64,000 nucleotides of DNA, taken from JBKBKC01 sp046294265. GTDB taxonomy: Bacteria > Pseudomonadota > Alphaproteobacteria > Rhodobacterales > Rhodobacteraceae. The stretch spans positions 62,001-126,000 of the forward strand of contig JBKBKC010000012.1 in assembly GCA_046294265.1 (NCBI GenBank), written 5' to 3'. Position 1 is the first letter of the stretch; the number at the start of each line of letters is the position of its first letter. Both the position numbers and the translations under genes were made by a program. The notes beneath the pieces are model-generated. The model was not told where the DNA came from and did no database searches. It saw nothing but the letters and a program-made list of their open reading frames with translations. Positions 8,886-16,766 of the stretch are shown here, piece after piece.

Positions 8886-10370
8886 GTGCAGTCCAGAACC
8901 AATACGCTCGTCCGCAGGGGCGACACCATGACGGCGGGGGCCTGGCGGATGTTCCTGGCGCTCATGCTCGGTCTGGCGCTTGCGCTGTCGCAGGTGTCGC
9001 AGGCCGGGGCGCGCGGCGCGCCGGAAAGTTTCGCCGATCTTGCCGCGGCCATCAGCCCCTCGGTGGTGAACATCACCACCTCCACCACCGTCGCCGCCCG
9101 CGCGGGCGGAGGCGCGCCAACCGTTCCCGAAGGCTCGCCCTTCGAGGATTTCTTCCGCGATTTCCTGGATCGCCAGGGCCGCGGCGACAACCGTCCCCGC
9201 CGGTCCGAGGCGCTGGGGTCGGGCTTCGTGATCTCCGAGGACGGCTATATCGTCACCAACAACCACGTCATCGAAAAGGCCGACGACATCGAGATCGAAT
9301 TCTTCTCCGGCAAGCGGATGAAGGCCAAGCTGGTCGGCACCGACCCCAAGACCGACATCGCGCTGCTGAAGGTGGAAAGCGACGCGCCCCTGCCCTTCGT
9401 GGCCTTCGGCAACTCTGACCTTGCCCGCGTGGGCGACTGGGTGGTGGCCATGGGGAACCCGCTCGGCCAGGGCTTCTCGGTCAGCGCGGGCATCATCTCG
9501 GCGCGCAACCGGGCATTGTCAGGCACCTATGACGACTACATCCAGACCGACGCCGCGATCAACCGCGGCAACTCGGGTGGCCCGCTGTTCAACATGGACG
9601 GCCAGGTGATCGGCGTGAACACCGCGATCCTGTCGCCCAACGGCGGGTCCATCGGGATCGGGTTCTCGATGGCCTCGAACGTGGTCACCAAGGTGGTGGA
9701 CCAGCTGCGCCAGTTCGGCGAGACGCGCCGCGGCTGGCTGGGCGTGCGCATCCAGGACGTGACGCCCGAGATCGCCGAGGCGATCGGGCTTGCCTCCGCC
9801 AAGGGCGCGCTGATCACGGACGTGCCTGATGGACCGGCCAAGGATGGCGGGATGCTGGCGGGCGATGTGGTCATCTCCTTTGACGGGGCCGAGGTTGCGG
9901 ACACGCGCGAACTGGTGCGACGCGTGGCCGATGCTCCGGTGGGCCAGGCGGTGCGCGTGGTCGTGATGCGGGAGGGCAAGACGCAGACGCTGTCTGTGAC
10001 GCTGGGCCGCCGCGAAGAGGCCGAGGGTGCCGCCGTGCCCGCCGCCGCGACGGCCACCCCCGAGCCGAAGACGGTCGAGCTGCTGGGCCTGACCGTGGCA
10101 CCACTGACCGCGGAGGAGGCGACCAAGCTGGACCTGCCACCGGGCACCGAGGGGCTGGCCATCACCGCCGTGGACGAAACCTCGGAGGCCTTTGCCAAGG
10201 GCCTGCGCGTGGGCGACGTGATCACCGAGGCGGGCCAGCAGAAGGTGACCCGCCTGCAGGACCTGCAGGACCGCATCAAGGAGGTCAAGGATGCGGGGCG
10301 CAAATCGCTGTTGCTGCTGATCCGTCGCGGCGGCGATCCCCGGTTCGTGGCGCTGTCGATCGAAAAGTGA
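8886..10370 (+). CDS. Periplasmic serine protease, DegP/HtrA (Do) family
   Basis: A 494-residue protein with a signal peptide (hydrophobic core about residues 22-36, cleavage near AGA), a trypsin-like domain and two PDZ domains (about 275-370 and 405-490). The triad is His127 (NNHVIE), Asp157 (KTDIALL) and Ser230 (GNSGGP). It degrades or refolds damaged periplasmic proteins. The start chosen is GTG at 8886 because GGAAAGGAG lies 7 bases before it. An in-frame ATG at 8928 would still keep the signal peptide and is the alternative. It is a monocistronic gene with its own terminator. Confidence 0.93.
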   Translation: MQSRTNTLVRRGDTMTAGAWRMFLALMLGLALALSQVSQAGARGAPESFADLAAAISPSVVNITTSTTVAARAGGGAPTVPEGSPFEDFFRDFLDRQGRGDNRPRRSEALGSGFVISEDGYIVTNNHVIEKADDIEIEFFSGKRMKAKLVGTDPKTDIALLKVESDAPLPFVAFGNSDLARVGDWVVAMGNPLGQGFSVSAGIISARNRALSGTYDDYIQTDAAINRGNSGGPLFNMDGQVIGVNTAILSPNGGSIGIGFSMASNVVTKVVDQLRQFGETRRGWLGVRIQDVTPEIAEAIGLASAKGALITDVPDGPAKDGGMLAGDVVISFDGAEVADTRELVRRVADAPVGQAVRVVVMREGKTQTLSVTLGRREEAEGAAVPAAATATPEPKTVELLGLTVAPLTAEEATKLDLPPGTEGLAITAVDETSEAFAKGLRVGDVITEAGQQKVTRLQDLQDRIKEVKDAGRKSLLLLIRRGGDPRFVALSIEK

Positions 10371-10392
10371 CCCCCGTGGAGGGACAGTGACA

Positions 10393-10422
10393 GAAGGGCG
10401 GTGCCGCGAGGTGCCGCCCTTC
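10393..10422 (+). terminator. Hairpin terminator after the DegP gene
   Basis: Perfect 9-bp arms GAAGGGCGG and CCGCCCTTC with a 12-base loop, followed by a pyrimidine-rich TTC, 22 bases after the stop codon. It also faces the convergent lipoprotein gene. Confidence 0.7.
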
Positions 10423-10453
10423 TTCATGGCGCGGCACCCGGCGCAGGCGCCGC

Positions 10454-10478
10454 ATGGGTATTTGGACAAAGAAGAGAA
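10454..10478 (+). repeat. Dispersed intergenic motif, copy a
   Basis: ATGGGTATTTGGACAAAGAA with an AGAA tail lies between convergent genes. Nearly the same sequence occurs on the other strand at 45444-45470. Confidence 0.6.
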
Positions 10479-10483
10479 CGGCG

Positions 10484-11032
10484 TCAGGACGGATCGCGCC
10501 GGCCCGCGACGATGCCAAGCCCGCGCGCCGACGCCCGCGCCAGCACGTCGCTGTCCAGGCCCCGCGGGCGCTGCCAGGCGCGGATGGCGGCGCGGGTGGG
10601 GGCGTCCATCCGCCCGCTGAGCGGTTCCAGATAAAGCCCCCTCGCCTTCAGGGCGCGCTGCAGGGTCGAGACCAGATCGACGGTGATCTCGGGCGCGCAG
10701 AGCGTCTCGAACCACACCTCGCGGCGGTCCGAGACGATGCGCTGGCGCGTCTCGGTGCGGAAACTGGCGGGGGCGACCAGGCGGCCATCAGGGGCGCGAC
10801 GCTCGGGCGAGGTCACAACCTGTTCGGTGACGGTTTCGACGATTGCGGGGGTCACGTCACCCGCCCAGCAGGCCCCGGCCGGGGTCTCGGGCGGTGTGGG
10901 TCCGCTGCGCGGGACCAGCGCCGCGCGCAGGTCGGTGGCCTGCGGGGTGTCGGGCAGCGGTCCCGTGCAGGCGGCCGCGACGGCCGCGATCAGCACGGCA
11001 CAGGCCGCGCGGTGCATCGGGGATCGTGTCAT
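10484..11032 (-). CDS. Lipoprotein with peptidoglycan-binding-like domain
   Basis: About 182 residues. The N-terminus has a lipoprotein signal (hydrophobic stretch, then AAAC lipobox). The C-terminal part (about residues 115-165, LQRALKARGLYLEPLSGRMD...AIRAWQ) resembles PG_binding_1 repeats that anchor proteins to the cell wall. The middle is Pro/Thr-rich. The start at 11032 is chosen because it places the signal at the N-terminus; 11017 is also possible and neither has a good Shine-Dalgarno. Function beyond envelope binding is unknown. It points away from the SOS-type gene upstream on the same strand, with a 92-base gap. Confidence 0.75.
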   Translation of the reverse strand: MTRSPMHRAACAVLIAAVAAACTGPLPDTPQATDLRAALVPRSGPTPPETPAGACWAGDVTPAIVETVTEQVVTSPERRAPDGRLVAPASFRTETRQRIVSDRREVWFETLCAPEITVDLVSTLQRALKARGLYLEPLSGRMDAPTRAAIRAWQRPRGLDSDVLARASARGLGIVAGRRDPS

Positions 11033-11124
11033 GCGCGGGACTGCCCGGTTGTTTCCGTTCTGGGCGCTGAGGATAGCGGGTTCGCTGGCCACCGGGAAGG
11101 GGCAGCCCTCCGTGGGCCACCGCC

Positions 11125-11586
11125 TCAGGGCTGATCCGCCGCGCGGTGCCCCTCTTCGCGGAACCCCGGTTCCAGCAGTCTGTCCAGCCAGTGCGACAGA
11201 TCCTCGATCGTCTCGGCCAGCACATGCACCACGCCCGCCTCGCGCTGCAGCCGCCCGGTGACGCGCAACAGCCGCCCCGCGATCACCGCCCGGCGATACC
11301 GCTCGAACACCTTGGCCCAGACCACCACATTGGCCACGCCCGTCTCATCCTCCAGCGTGACGAAGATCACGCCCTTGGCCGTTCCCGGCCGCTGACGCAA
11401 CAGGACCAGCCCCGCCACCGTCACCCGCGCGCCCCCCGGCGGCTCATCCAGCCGCGCATGGGGGATGGCGGCGGGCGGGCGCGGCCAGGTGCCGGGCATC
11501 GGCGTGGGGATGGCCCATTGCCCCAGGCTCTGCGCGCCGGGGCGCAGGGCAGGATCGCGGGACGGGGGGGCAGGGGGTGCCGACAT
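11125..11586 (-). CDS. Stand-alone OB-fold protein like the C-terminus of error-prone polymerase DnaE2
   Basis: About 153 residues. From about residue 48 the sequence matches the C-terminal OB-fold of DnaE2/ImuC (RVTVAGLVLLRQRPGTAKGV, then a TLEDETG block and a GRLQRE block). The polymerase PHP, palm and finger regions are absent. The first 45 residues are Pro/Arg-rich and look disordered. The start ATG lies 2 bases after a LexA box that overlaps a good promoter, so the mRNA is probably leaderless. The OB reading frame is intact and without stops. It may be a trimmed relic of an imuA-imuB-dnaE2 cassette or a small nucleic-acid-binding protein used in the SOS response. Similarity is by recognition; function is inferred. 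Confidence 0.7.
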   Translation of the reverse strand: MSAPPAPPSRDPALRPGAQSLGQWAIPTPMPGTWPRPPAAIPHARLDEPPGGARVTVAGLVLLRQRPGTAKGVIFVTLEDETGVANVVVWAKVFERYRRAVIAGRLLRVTGRLQREAGVVHVLAETIEDLSHWLDRLLEPGFREEGHRAADQP

Positions 11587-11588
11587 GA

Positions 11589-11622
11589 GAACATATATAG
11601 AACACCTCGCCTGCGCCGCCAA
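11589..11622 (-). promoter_or_regulatory. LexA box overlapping the promoter of the OB-fold gene
   Basis: On the minus strand GTTC-TATATAT-GTTC (11589-11603) matches the alphaproteobacterial LexA box GTTC-N7-GTTC exactly. Its centre is also a -10 TATATA, with a -35 TTGGCG at 11617-11622 at 17 bp spacing. A repressor there would block the promoter. The predicted start of transcription falls at or next to the ATG. Confidence 0.85.
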
Positions 11623-11700
11623 GCCCCCGTGCTGCCGCAACCTCTGGCAAATACCCGCAATCTGGCCTATCTGACGCATGGACAGGACAAGAGGACAGCC

Positions 11701-12024
11701 ATGGCAAAGATCACCTATGTGGAACACGGCGGCACCGAACATGTGGTCGAGGTCGCCACCGGCCTCACCGTGATGGAGGGGGCGCGCGACAACGGCATTC
11801 CAGGGATCGAGGCCGATTGCGGCGGCGCCTGCGCCTGTTCCACCTGCCATGTCTATGTCGATCCCGCCTGGGTGGACCGCCTGCCCAAGAAGGACGCGAT
11901 GGAAGAGGACATGCTCGATTTCGCCTGGAAGCCCGATCCCGCCCGCTCGCGCCTGACCTGCCAGCTCAAGGTCACCGACGCGCTGGATGGCCTGCGCGTC
12001 CAGATGCCGGAAAAACAGATCTGA
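11701..12024 (+). CDS. 2Fe-2S ferredoxin, adrenodoxin type (FdVI-like)
   Basis: A 107-residue electron carrier. Cluster ligands are Cys40, Cys46, Cys49 (C-x5-C-x2-C) and Cys87 in LTCQL; Cys44 is an extra cysteine as in relatives. The start ATG has GAGGAC upstream and gives the family length. In Rhodobacter this type (FdVI, fdxE) serves general metabolism such as Fe-S assembly or P450/hydroxylase reduction; the partner here is unknown. The gene is divergent from the LexA-controlled OB-fold gene and overlaps the start of the next gene. Confidence 0.93.
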   Translation: MAKITYVEHGGTEHVVEVATGLTVMEGARDNGIPGIEADCGGACACSTCHVYVDPAWVDRLPKKDAMEEDMLDFAWKPDPARSRLTCQLKVTDALDGLRVQMPEKQI

Positions 12025-12845
12025 TCCGCGCGGCGGCCCTTATCCTGGCCCTCGCAGCACCGCCTGCGGCCGCCCAGACCTGGGCGCTGCCCGACGGCCG
12101 GGCCCATGTCGAAACCACGATGCCCCGGCCCGGAGCCAGCCGGACAGACCCCCGCCCCTGGCCGGTGGCCGCGCGCCTTGAAGGCCCCACCGACCGCTAT
12201 CCGCACAACGTGCTGGGCGGCATCCCCGCCTTCACCGATCTTGCCGTCATGGCCCTGTCCTGCACCGCCTGCCGCCACGGATCGGAAGGCGCGCGCATCC
12301 GCTTGGCGCCCCCTCTTGTGTTCGAGGATGTGGCCCCCCGCCTCTGGGACGTCACCGGCGACGGCCGCCCCGAGATCGTCGTGGTCGAAAGCCATGAGAC
12401 GCGCGGCGCCCGCCTCGCCGTCTGGGCCTATCCCGACGGCACCGCCGGGGGCAGAGGTCCTACCCGCATCGCCGCCAGCGCCCATATCGGCGCCCGCTTC
12501 CGCTGGCTCGCCCCCGCGGGCATCGGCGATTTCGCAGGCGACGGGCGGCGCGTGATCGCCTGGGTCGATCGGCCGCATCTGGCGCAGGAGGTCGTATTTG
12601 CCACGCGTGCGGGCGACCGGATCATCGAGATTGCCCGCGCAAAGGGCTTTTCCAACCACCGCATCGGCGAGACCACCATCGCCTCCACCACCCGGACCTG
12701 CGGCCCCCTGACCGAGCTTATCCTGCCCCGCGCGGGCCAGCCGCGCCTCGCCGCCCTGCACCTGCACAACGGCCGCATCGAGGCTCGCGACGCCGGACCC
12801 TACCGCGGGCCGCAAGACCTTGAACGCGCCATGCGCTGCCCCTGA
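12021..12845 (+). CDS. Secreted FG-GAP/VCBS-like protein (start uncertain)
   Basis: About 274 residues with an N-terminal hydrophobic stretch (RAAALILALAAPPAAAQ) that looks like a signal peptide cleaved after AAA. It contains DVTGDGRPEIVVVESHE and GIGDFAGDGRRVIAW, both like calcium-binding FG-GAP/VCBS repeats that build beta-propellers. No ATG, GTG or TTG precedes the signal in frame at a sensible place. The most natural start is CTG at 12021, overlapping the ferredoxin TGA. Four cysteines (SCTACRHG, RTCGPL, RCP) could form disulfides. Role unknown; probably periplasmic. Confidence 0.7.
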   Translation: MIRAAALILALAAPPAAAQTWALPDGRAHVETTMPRPGASRTDPRPWPVAARLEGPTDRYPHNVLGGIPAFTDLAVMALSCTACRHGSEGARIRLAPPLVFEDVAPRLWDVTGDGRPEIVVVESHETRGARLAVWAYPDGTAGGRGPTRIAASAHIGARFRWLAPAGIGDFAGDGRRVIAWVDRPHLAQEVVFATRAGDRIIEIARAKGFSNHRIGETTIASTTRTCGPLTELILPRAGQPRLAALHLHNGRIEARDAGPYRGPQDLERAMRCP

Positions 12846-12848
12846 TCC

Positions 12849-12874
12849 CGTTCATTCTGGACCGAATATCCTTG
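12849..12874 (-). repeat. Dispersed intergenic motif, degenerate copy e
   Basis: Minus strand CAAGGATATTCGG then CCAGAATGAACG, between convergent genes. It matches the window-wide motif with a few changes. Confidence 0.5.
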
Positions 12875-12909
12875 GGGGGAGGCTGGGGGGCGGACAGCCT
12901 CCCTTTGCG

Positions 12910-13566
12910 TCAGAACGGGATCGCCTGCCCGTCCCACCCCTCGAAACAGCCCGAGCTTTCCGGCCCCAGCGCCGCGAACCGCGCCATCAGGCCCGCGACC
13001 GAGGCCGCCACGTCGATATCCGCCCCGTCGCCGCCCATGTCGGTGCGCACCCAGCCGGGATGATAGATCCCCACCGCGATCCCGTCCCCGGCCAGATCGG
13101 TGGCCAGGTTTCGCCCCAGGTTCAGCGCCGCCGCCTTCGACGCGCGATAGGCATAGCTGCCCCCGGGCGAGCGCGCCGTCGATCCCATGACCGACCCGAT
13201 GACCGCCACCTGCCCCCCCGCCGCCCGCAGGCCCGGCAGAAATGCCTCCACCGTCAGTGCCACGCCCGTGACATTGACCGCAAAGGCCTCGGCCCATCCA
13301 TCGGGGTCCATCCCCTCGATGCCCCGCGCGGCCCGGTCGGGATAGACCCCCGCATTGCAGATCAGCCGGTCCAGCGGCCCTGCAATCGCCGCCACGCCCC
13401 GCAGGCTCGCCGCATCGGTCACATCCGCCGCCATTGCGTCAATCCCCGCTTCGGCAGGCATCGCCGCCCGCGCCAGCGCCGTCACGCGCCAACCCGCCGC
13501 CGCATGGGCCCGCGCCAGTGCAAGACCGATGCCCCGGTTTGCGCCGGTGATCGCCACATGTGCCAT
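12910..13566 (-). CDS. Short-chain dehydrogenase/reductase
   Basis: A 218-residue NAD(P)-dependent SDR. The cofactor motif TGANRGIG is at residues 7-14, NAG lies near residue 70 (CNAGVYPD), the catalytic Ser in SVMGS near 131, and YRASK near 144-148. The asparagine and the Tyr-Lys pair are intact, so it should be an active oxidoreductase. Substrate unknown. It begins one base after the stop of a DUF1178 gene upstream, so the two are co-translated. Confidence 0.88.
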   Translation of the reverse strand: MAHVAITGANRGIGLALARAHAAAGWRVTALARAAMPAEAGIDAMAADVTDAASLRGVAAIAGPLDRLICNAGVYPDRAARGIEGMDPDGWAEAFAVNVTGVALTVEAFLPGLRAAGGQVAVIGSVMGSTARSPGGSYAYRASKAAALNLGRNLATDLAGDGIAVGIYHPGWVRTDMGGDGADIDVAASVAGLMARFAALGPESSGCFEGWDGQAIPF

Positions 13567-13567
13567 C

Positions 13568-14020
13568 TCAGTTGACCTTGCGCGCGGGGATGAACGGCAG
13601 GGGGGCCACCGGCACGCCCTCTTCGATCAGGCGACGCGCCTCGTCGATCCGCGCCTCGCCATGGATCGGGCGCGCGGGCGCCTCGCCCGCATGGATGCGC
13701 CGCGCCTCGGTCGCAAAGCCCAGACCGACATGCTCGGAATGCTCCTCGACATGCCGCCGCAGCGCCGCCATCGCCGCCTCCTGCGGTGACATCGGCGCCG
13801 AAAGGGGCCCGGCCTGGGGCCGGGTGTCGGGGCCATGTGCGACGGCCCTTGGCCCGCCCGATGCGATGGCCGGAGCCATCGGCGCCTTTTCGATCCCCCC
13901 GCCGCCGCAGACCGCACAGGAAAGCTGCCCGGCCGAGGCCAGCCGGTCATAGGCCGCCGATGACTGGAACCAGCTGTCAAAGCGGTGGTCGGCGGCGCAT
14001 CGCAGGCTGAAACGGATCAT
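13568..14020 (-). CDS. DUF1178 family protein
   Basis: A 150-residue protein with the typical start MIRFSLRCAADHRFDSWFQS and a CAVCGGG zinc-ribbon-like cysteine pair near residues 35-38. The C-terminal half is conserved and charged (LRRHVEEHSEHVG, then RRIHAGEAPARPIHGEA). The two clusters of Cys and His suggest metal binding. Function is unknown for the family. It sits directly upstream of the SDR gene, one base apart. Confidence 0.85.
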   Translation of the reverse strand: MIRFSLRCAADHRFDSWFQSSAAYDRLASAGQLSCAVCGGGGIEKAPMAPAIASGGPRAVAHGPDTRPQAGPLSAPMSPQEAAMAALRRHVEEHSEHVGLGFATEARRIHAGEAPARPIHGEARIDEARRLIEEGVPVAPLPFIPARKVN

Positions 14021-14096
14021 GGTGTCGTGCGGCCTCCCTCGCGGATTTTTTCCGCCCAGGGGCGCAACCTAAGGGCCGGCCTGCCGAATGCAAGCC

Positions 14097-14573
14097 TCAG
14101 CCGCGCGCCTTGCCTGGCGCGGCAAAGCCCGCGATCAGCGCCTTCAATTCGGCCTCATCGACCTTCTTCGCGGCCTTGGCCTGCGAGAACCAGCGCAGGC
14201 GGCGCTGGCCGGCCTCGGGAAACCCCTTGAGCTGCCGCGAGACGGCCAGCGCAAACACCGCGACCATGCAGGGCACCTGCGCCTCGTCCTCGCCTCCGCG
14301 GCGCATCACCTTGTCATAGCCATAGACGCCCAGGGCCACGGGCTGCACCTCGCCCCGCACGCCCGCCTCTTCCCAGGCCTCGCGCGCGGCGGACCCCGCC
14401 CCGTCCAGCCCCTCGATCGGCCAGCCCTTGGGCACCACCCAGCGGGCCGTCTCGCGGCTGGTGACCAGCAGCACCTCGACGCGGCGCTTGTGCCACCGCC
14501 AGCACAGCGCGCCGACCTGGCTGCGCGGCTCTCCATCCTCCGGGCGGAACTGGGTGGTTGGGGTCTCTTTCAT
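14097..14573 (-). CDS. Nudix hydrolase
   Basis: About 158 residues. The Nudix signature ends in REAWEEAG with the helix glutamates intact (about residues 74-81) and is preceded by PKGWPIEG. This variant matches bacterial relatives of diphosphoinositol-polyphosphate hydrolases, so it likely cleaves a nucleoside or inositol diphosphate. The start at MKETPT is chosen because the longer frame covers a strong hairpin at 14601-14630 that belongs to the leader. A WR-rich segment (LCWRWHKRRVEVLLVTSR) precedes the box as in the family. Confidence 0.87.
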   Translation of the reverse strand: MKETPTTQFRPEDGEPRSQVGALCWRWHKRRVEVLLVTSRETARWVVPKGWPIEGLDGAGSAAREAWEEAGVRGEVQPVALGVYGYDKVMRRGGEDEAQVPCMVAVFALAVSRQLKGFPEAGQRRLRWFSQAKAAKKVDEAELKALIAGFAAPGKARG

Positions 14574-14600
14574 GCCGGACTGCCTTCCTCGGAACACGCG

Positions 14601-14630
14601 GGTCCGTTCGGCCCACCGGGCCATCGGACC
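14601..14630 (-). promoter_or_regulatory. Strong hairpin in the leader of the Nudix gene
   Basis: Outer arms GGTCCG/CGGACC and inner arms GGCCC/GGGCC with a three-base loop. It lies 28 bases upstream of the Nudix start, in the gap to the divergent deacetylase gene. Confidence 0.45.
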
Positions 14631-14734
14631 TCTGACTCACAACAACTGCGGATTTGTATAGATGTCGGTATCTCAGCAAAAGTGACACAACACCTTGCGT
14701 TTGGCCACCGCCTATCTTGCCGGATCGCATCGAT

Positions 14735-14762
14735 TTGACGGCGGCCTGACGGGGGCTATCCT
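14735..14762 (+). promoter_or_regulatory. Sigma-70-like promoter for the deacetylase gene
   Basis: TTGACG (14735-14740), a 16-bp spacer, then TATCCT (14757-14762), 27 bases before the GTG start. Found by eye. Confidence 0.5.
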
Positions 14763-14789
14763 GACCAGGCGAAACGGAGGCGCGGGATC

Positions 14790-15935
14790 GTGGACGGAGC
14801 GGGGGCAGACCATGCGACGGGAACGGGCCCGGTGTTCATCGGTTCCGAAATCTATCGCGGCTCCAGCTATGGCGCGCGCCATCCCTTGCGGGTGCCCCGC
14901 GTCTCGACGGTGATGGACCTGTGCCGCGCGATGGGGTGGCTGGCACCTGCGCACTATCGCACCAGCCCGCGCGCCCGGCCTGCGGCGCTGACGCTCTGGC
15001 ACGATGCCGATTACATCGCGGCGCTCATGGCCGCCGAGGCGGCAGGCGAGGCGAGCGCCGAGATGCGCACGCGGTTCCATCTGGGCACGCTCTCGAACCC
15101 GGTCTTTCCGCAGGTCTTCCGCCGCCCTGCCACCGGGGCCGGGGGCACGATGCTGGCCGCCGAACTCATCCGCGACGGGGGGGTGGTGCATGTGCCGGGG
15201 GGCGGCACGCATCACGGGATGCCGGGGCGGGCCAACGGGTTTTGCTATCTCAACGACGTGGTGCTGGGCATCCTTGCGTTGCGCCGGCTGGGGATCGACC
15301 GCATCGCCTATGTCGATATCGACGCGCATCATTCCGACGGGGTGGAGGCGGCCTTTGCCGCGGACCCGCAGGTCCTGATGATCTCGGTGCACGAAGAGGG
15401 GCGCTGGCCCTTCACCGGGCGTCTGGAGGATCGCGGCTGCGGCAACGCCTTCAACCTGCCGGTGCCGCGCGGGTTCAACGATACCGAGATGCGCGCGGTG
15501 CTGGAGGGGCTGATCCTTCCGCGTGTCGCGGGCCACCGGCCGCAGGCGGTGGTCCTGCAATGCGGGGCCGATGCGGTCGAGGAGGATCCGCTGTCGCGCC
15601 TGTCGCTGTCCAACAACGCCCATTGGCAGGTGGTCGCGGCGCTGCGCCCGCTCAGCACCCGGTTCATGGTGCTGGGGGGCGGGGGATACAATCCCTGGAC
15701 GGTCGGGCGACTCTGGTCCGGGGTCTGGGCCACGCTGGCGGGGCACGAGATCCCAGAGCGCCTGCCTGACCCCGCCGCCGCCCTGCTGGCGGCGCTGACC
15801 TGGGGCGGCGGCGGACGCCCGCCCCCTGCCCCGCACCTTTCGACGACGCTGCGCGACCCCGCCCGCGAGGGGCCCCTGCGCGCCGACCTGCGCGACCGGC
15901 TGGCGCTGCTGGCCCGGCGGGAACAGCCCGGATGA
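14790..15935 (+). CDS. Histone deacetylase-like (AcuC/class II type) zinc hydrolase
   Basis: A 381-residue arginase-fold deacetylase. Visible motifs: GGGTHHGM near residues 138-145 with the His-His pair, CYLNDVVLG near 153, the zinc ligands in DIDAHHSDG near 176, and GGGGYN near 291 with the transition-state Tyr. Bacterial members remove acetyl groups from proteins or polyamines such as acetylputrescine, or act with acetoin metabolism; substrate here is unknown. The start is GTG with GGAGG upstream. The stop overlaps the thpR start (ATGA), so they are one operon. Confidence 0.88.
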   Translation: MDGAGADHATGTGPVFIGSEIYRGSSYGARHPLRVPRVSTVMDLCRAMGWLAPAHYRTSPRARPAALTLWHDADYIAALMAAEAAGEASAEMRTRFHLGTLSNPVFPQVFRRPATGAGGTMLAAELIRDGGVVHVPGGGTHHGMPGRANGFCYLNDVVLGILALRRLGIDRIAYVDIDAHHSDGVEAAFAADPQVLMISVHEEGRWPFTGRLEDRGCGNAFNLPVPRGFNDTEMRAVLEGLILPRVAGHRPQAVVLQCGADAVEEDPLSRLSLSNNAHWQVVAALRPLSTRFMVLGGGGYNPWTVGRLWSGVWATLAGHEIPERLPDPAAALLAALTWGGGGRPPPAPHLSTTLRDPAREGPLRADLRDRLALLARREQPG

Positions 15936-16477
15936 TCCGCGCCTTCCTGGCCCTCGACCCGCCCGAGGACATCCGCGCGCGGCTGACCGTGTTGCAGTTC
16001 CTGCTGCCCCTGCCGCGCCGGGTGGACCCGGCCGATTTTCACCTGACGCTGACCTGGCTGGGCGAGGTGCCCGACCCCGTGTTGGCCGCGCTTGACGATG
16101 ACCTTTCGGGCCTGCGGGCGGCGCCCTTTGCCCTCAACCTCGCCAGCGTCGGCCTGTTCGGCGGCGGCGCCCCCCGCGCCGTCTGGGCGGGCCTTGCCCC
16201 CTGTGAGCCGCTGACCCGCCTGCAGGCCCGCACCGACCGCCTGGCCCGGCAGGCCGGTGCCCGGATCGAGGCACGCCGGTTTCTGCCCCATGTCACCCTC
16301 GGCCGCTTTGCGCCCCCCGCCCCCGACGCAGCCCTGCGCCTGGAACGCGCCGTGGTGGCCGAAGCCGGGTTTCGCGCGGGGCCATGGCCCGTCACCACGC
16401 TGACCCTGTTCCGGTCCTGGCCTTCGGTCCGCGAAGGCCCGCGATACGAACGCTTGGCAGACTATCCCCTGGTCTGA
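15932..16477 (+). CDS. thpR: RNA 2',3'-cyclic phosphodiesterase
   Basis: A 181-residue 2H phosphoesterase. The two HxT motifs are FHLTLTWLG (about residues 37-45) and PHVTLGRF (about 113-120). It hydrolyses 2',3'-cyclic phosphates on RNA ends to 2'-phosphates and can ligate in reverse. It overlaps the deacetylase gene by 4 bases. Family length is normal. Confidence 0.92.
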   Translation: MIRAFLALDPPEDIRARLTVLQFLLPLPRRVDPADFHLTLTWLGEVPDPVLAALDDDLSGLRAAPFALNLASVGLFGGGAPRAVWAGLAPCEPLTRLQARTDRLARQAGARIEARRFLPHVTLGRFAPPAPDAALRLERAVVAEAGFRAGPWPVTTLTLFRSWPSVREGPRYERLADYPLV

Positions 16478-16766
16478 CGCCCCGCGCGTGGCGCTGCCAT
16501 GCCCGCACAGTCCTGCATCAACCTCGCGCGCGGCCACGATCCGCGGCGCCAGCACCACCGCAAGCCCGAACCACACCGCCATCCAGAACGCCTGCACCCG
16601 CCACATGGCCCCCCCGGGGAATCTCGTTTCCCGTACCTTCCCGCCACCCGATAAATGCCCGGTTAACGCCACCCCGCGATGACGCCGCCCCCGGCGCCGA
16701 TGTCGCTTTTCCCCTCGCCCATCCTCGGTCCCTCTGCGATGGTTCCCCAACCGCGCGGAGGATCGC

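Noticed and set aside
11125..11586. OB-fold gene as a plain dead fragment of dnaE2
   Set aside because: The reading frame, promoter and LexA box are intact, so it was kept as a gene, with the relic option noted.
16462..16647. Small minus-strand ORF in the 289-base gap before the GST gene, including a hydrophobic start MWRVQAFWMAVWFGLAVVLA at 16606
   Set aside because: The hydrophobic frame has no nearby stop and runs antisense through thpR, and the other frame has no recognisable protein. It might be a frameshifted small gene but cannot be supported.
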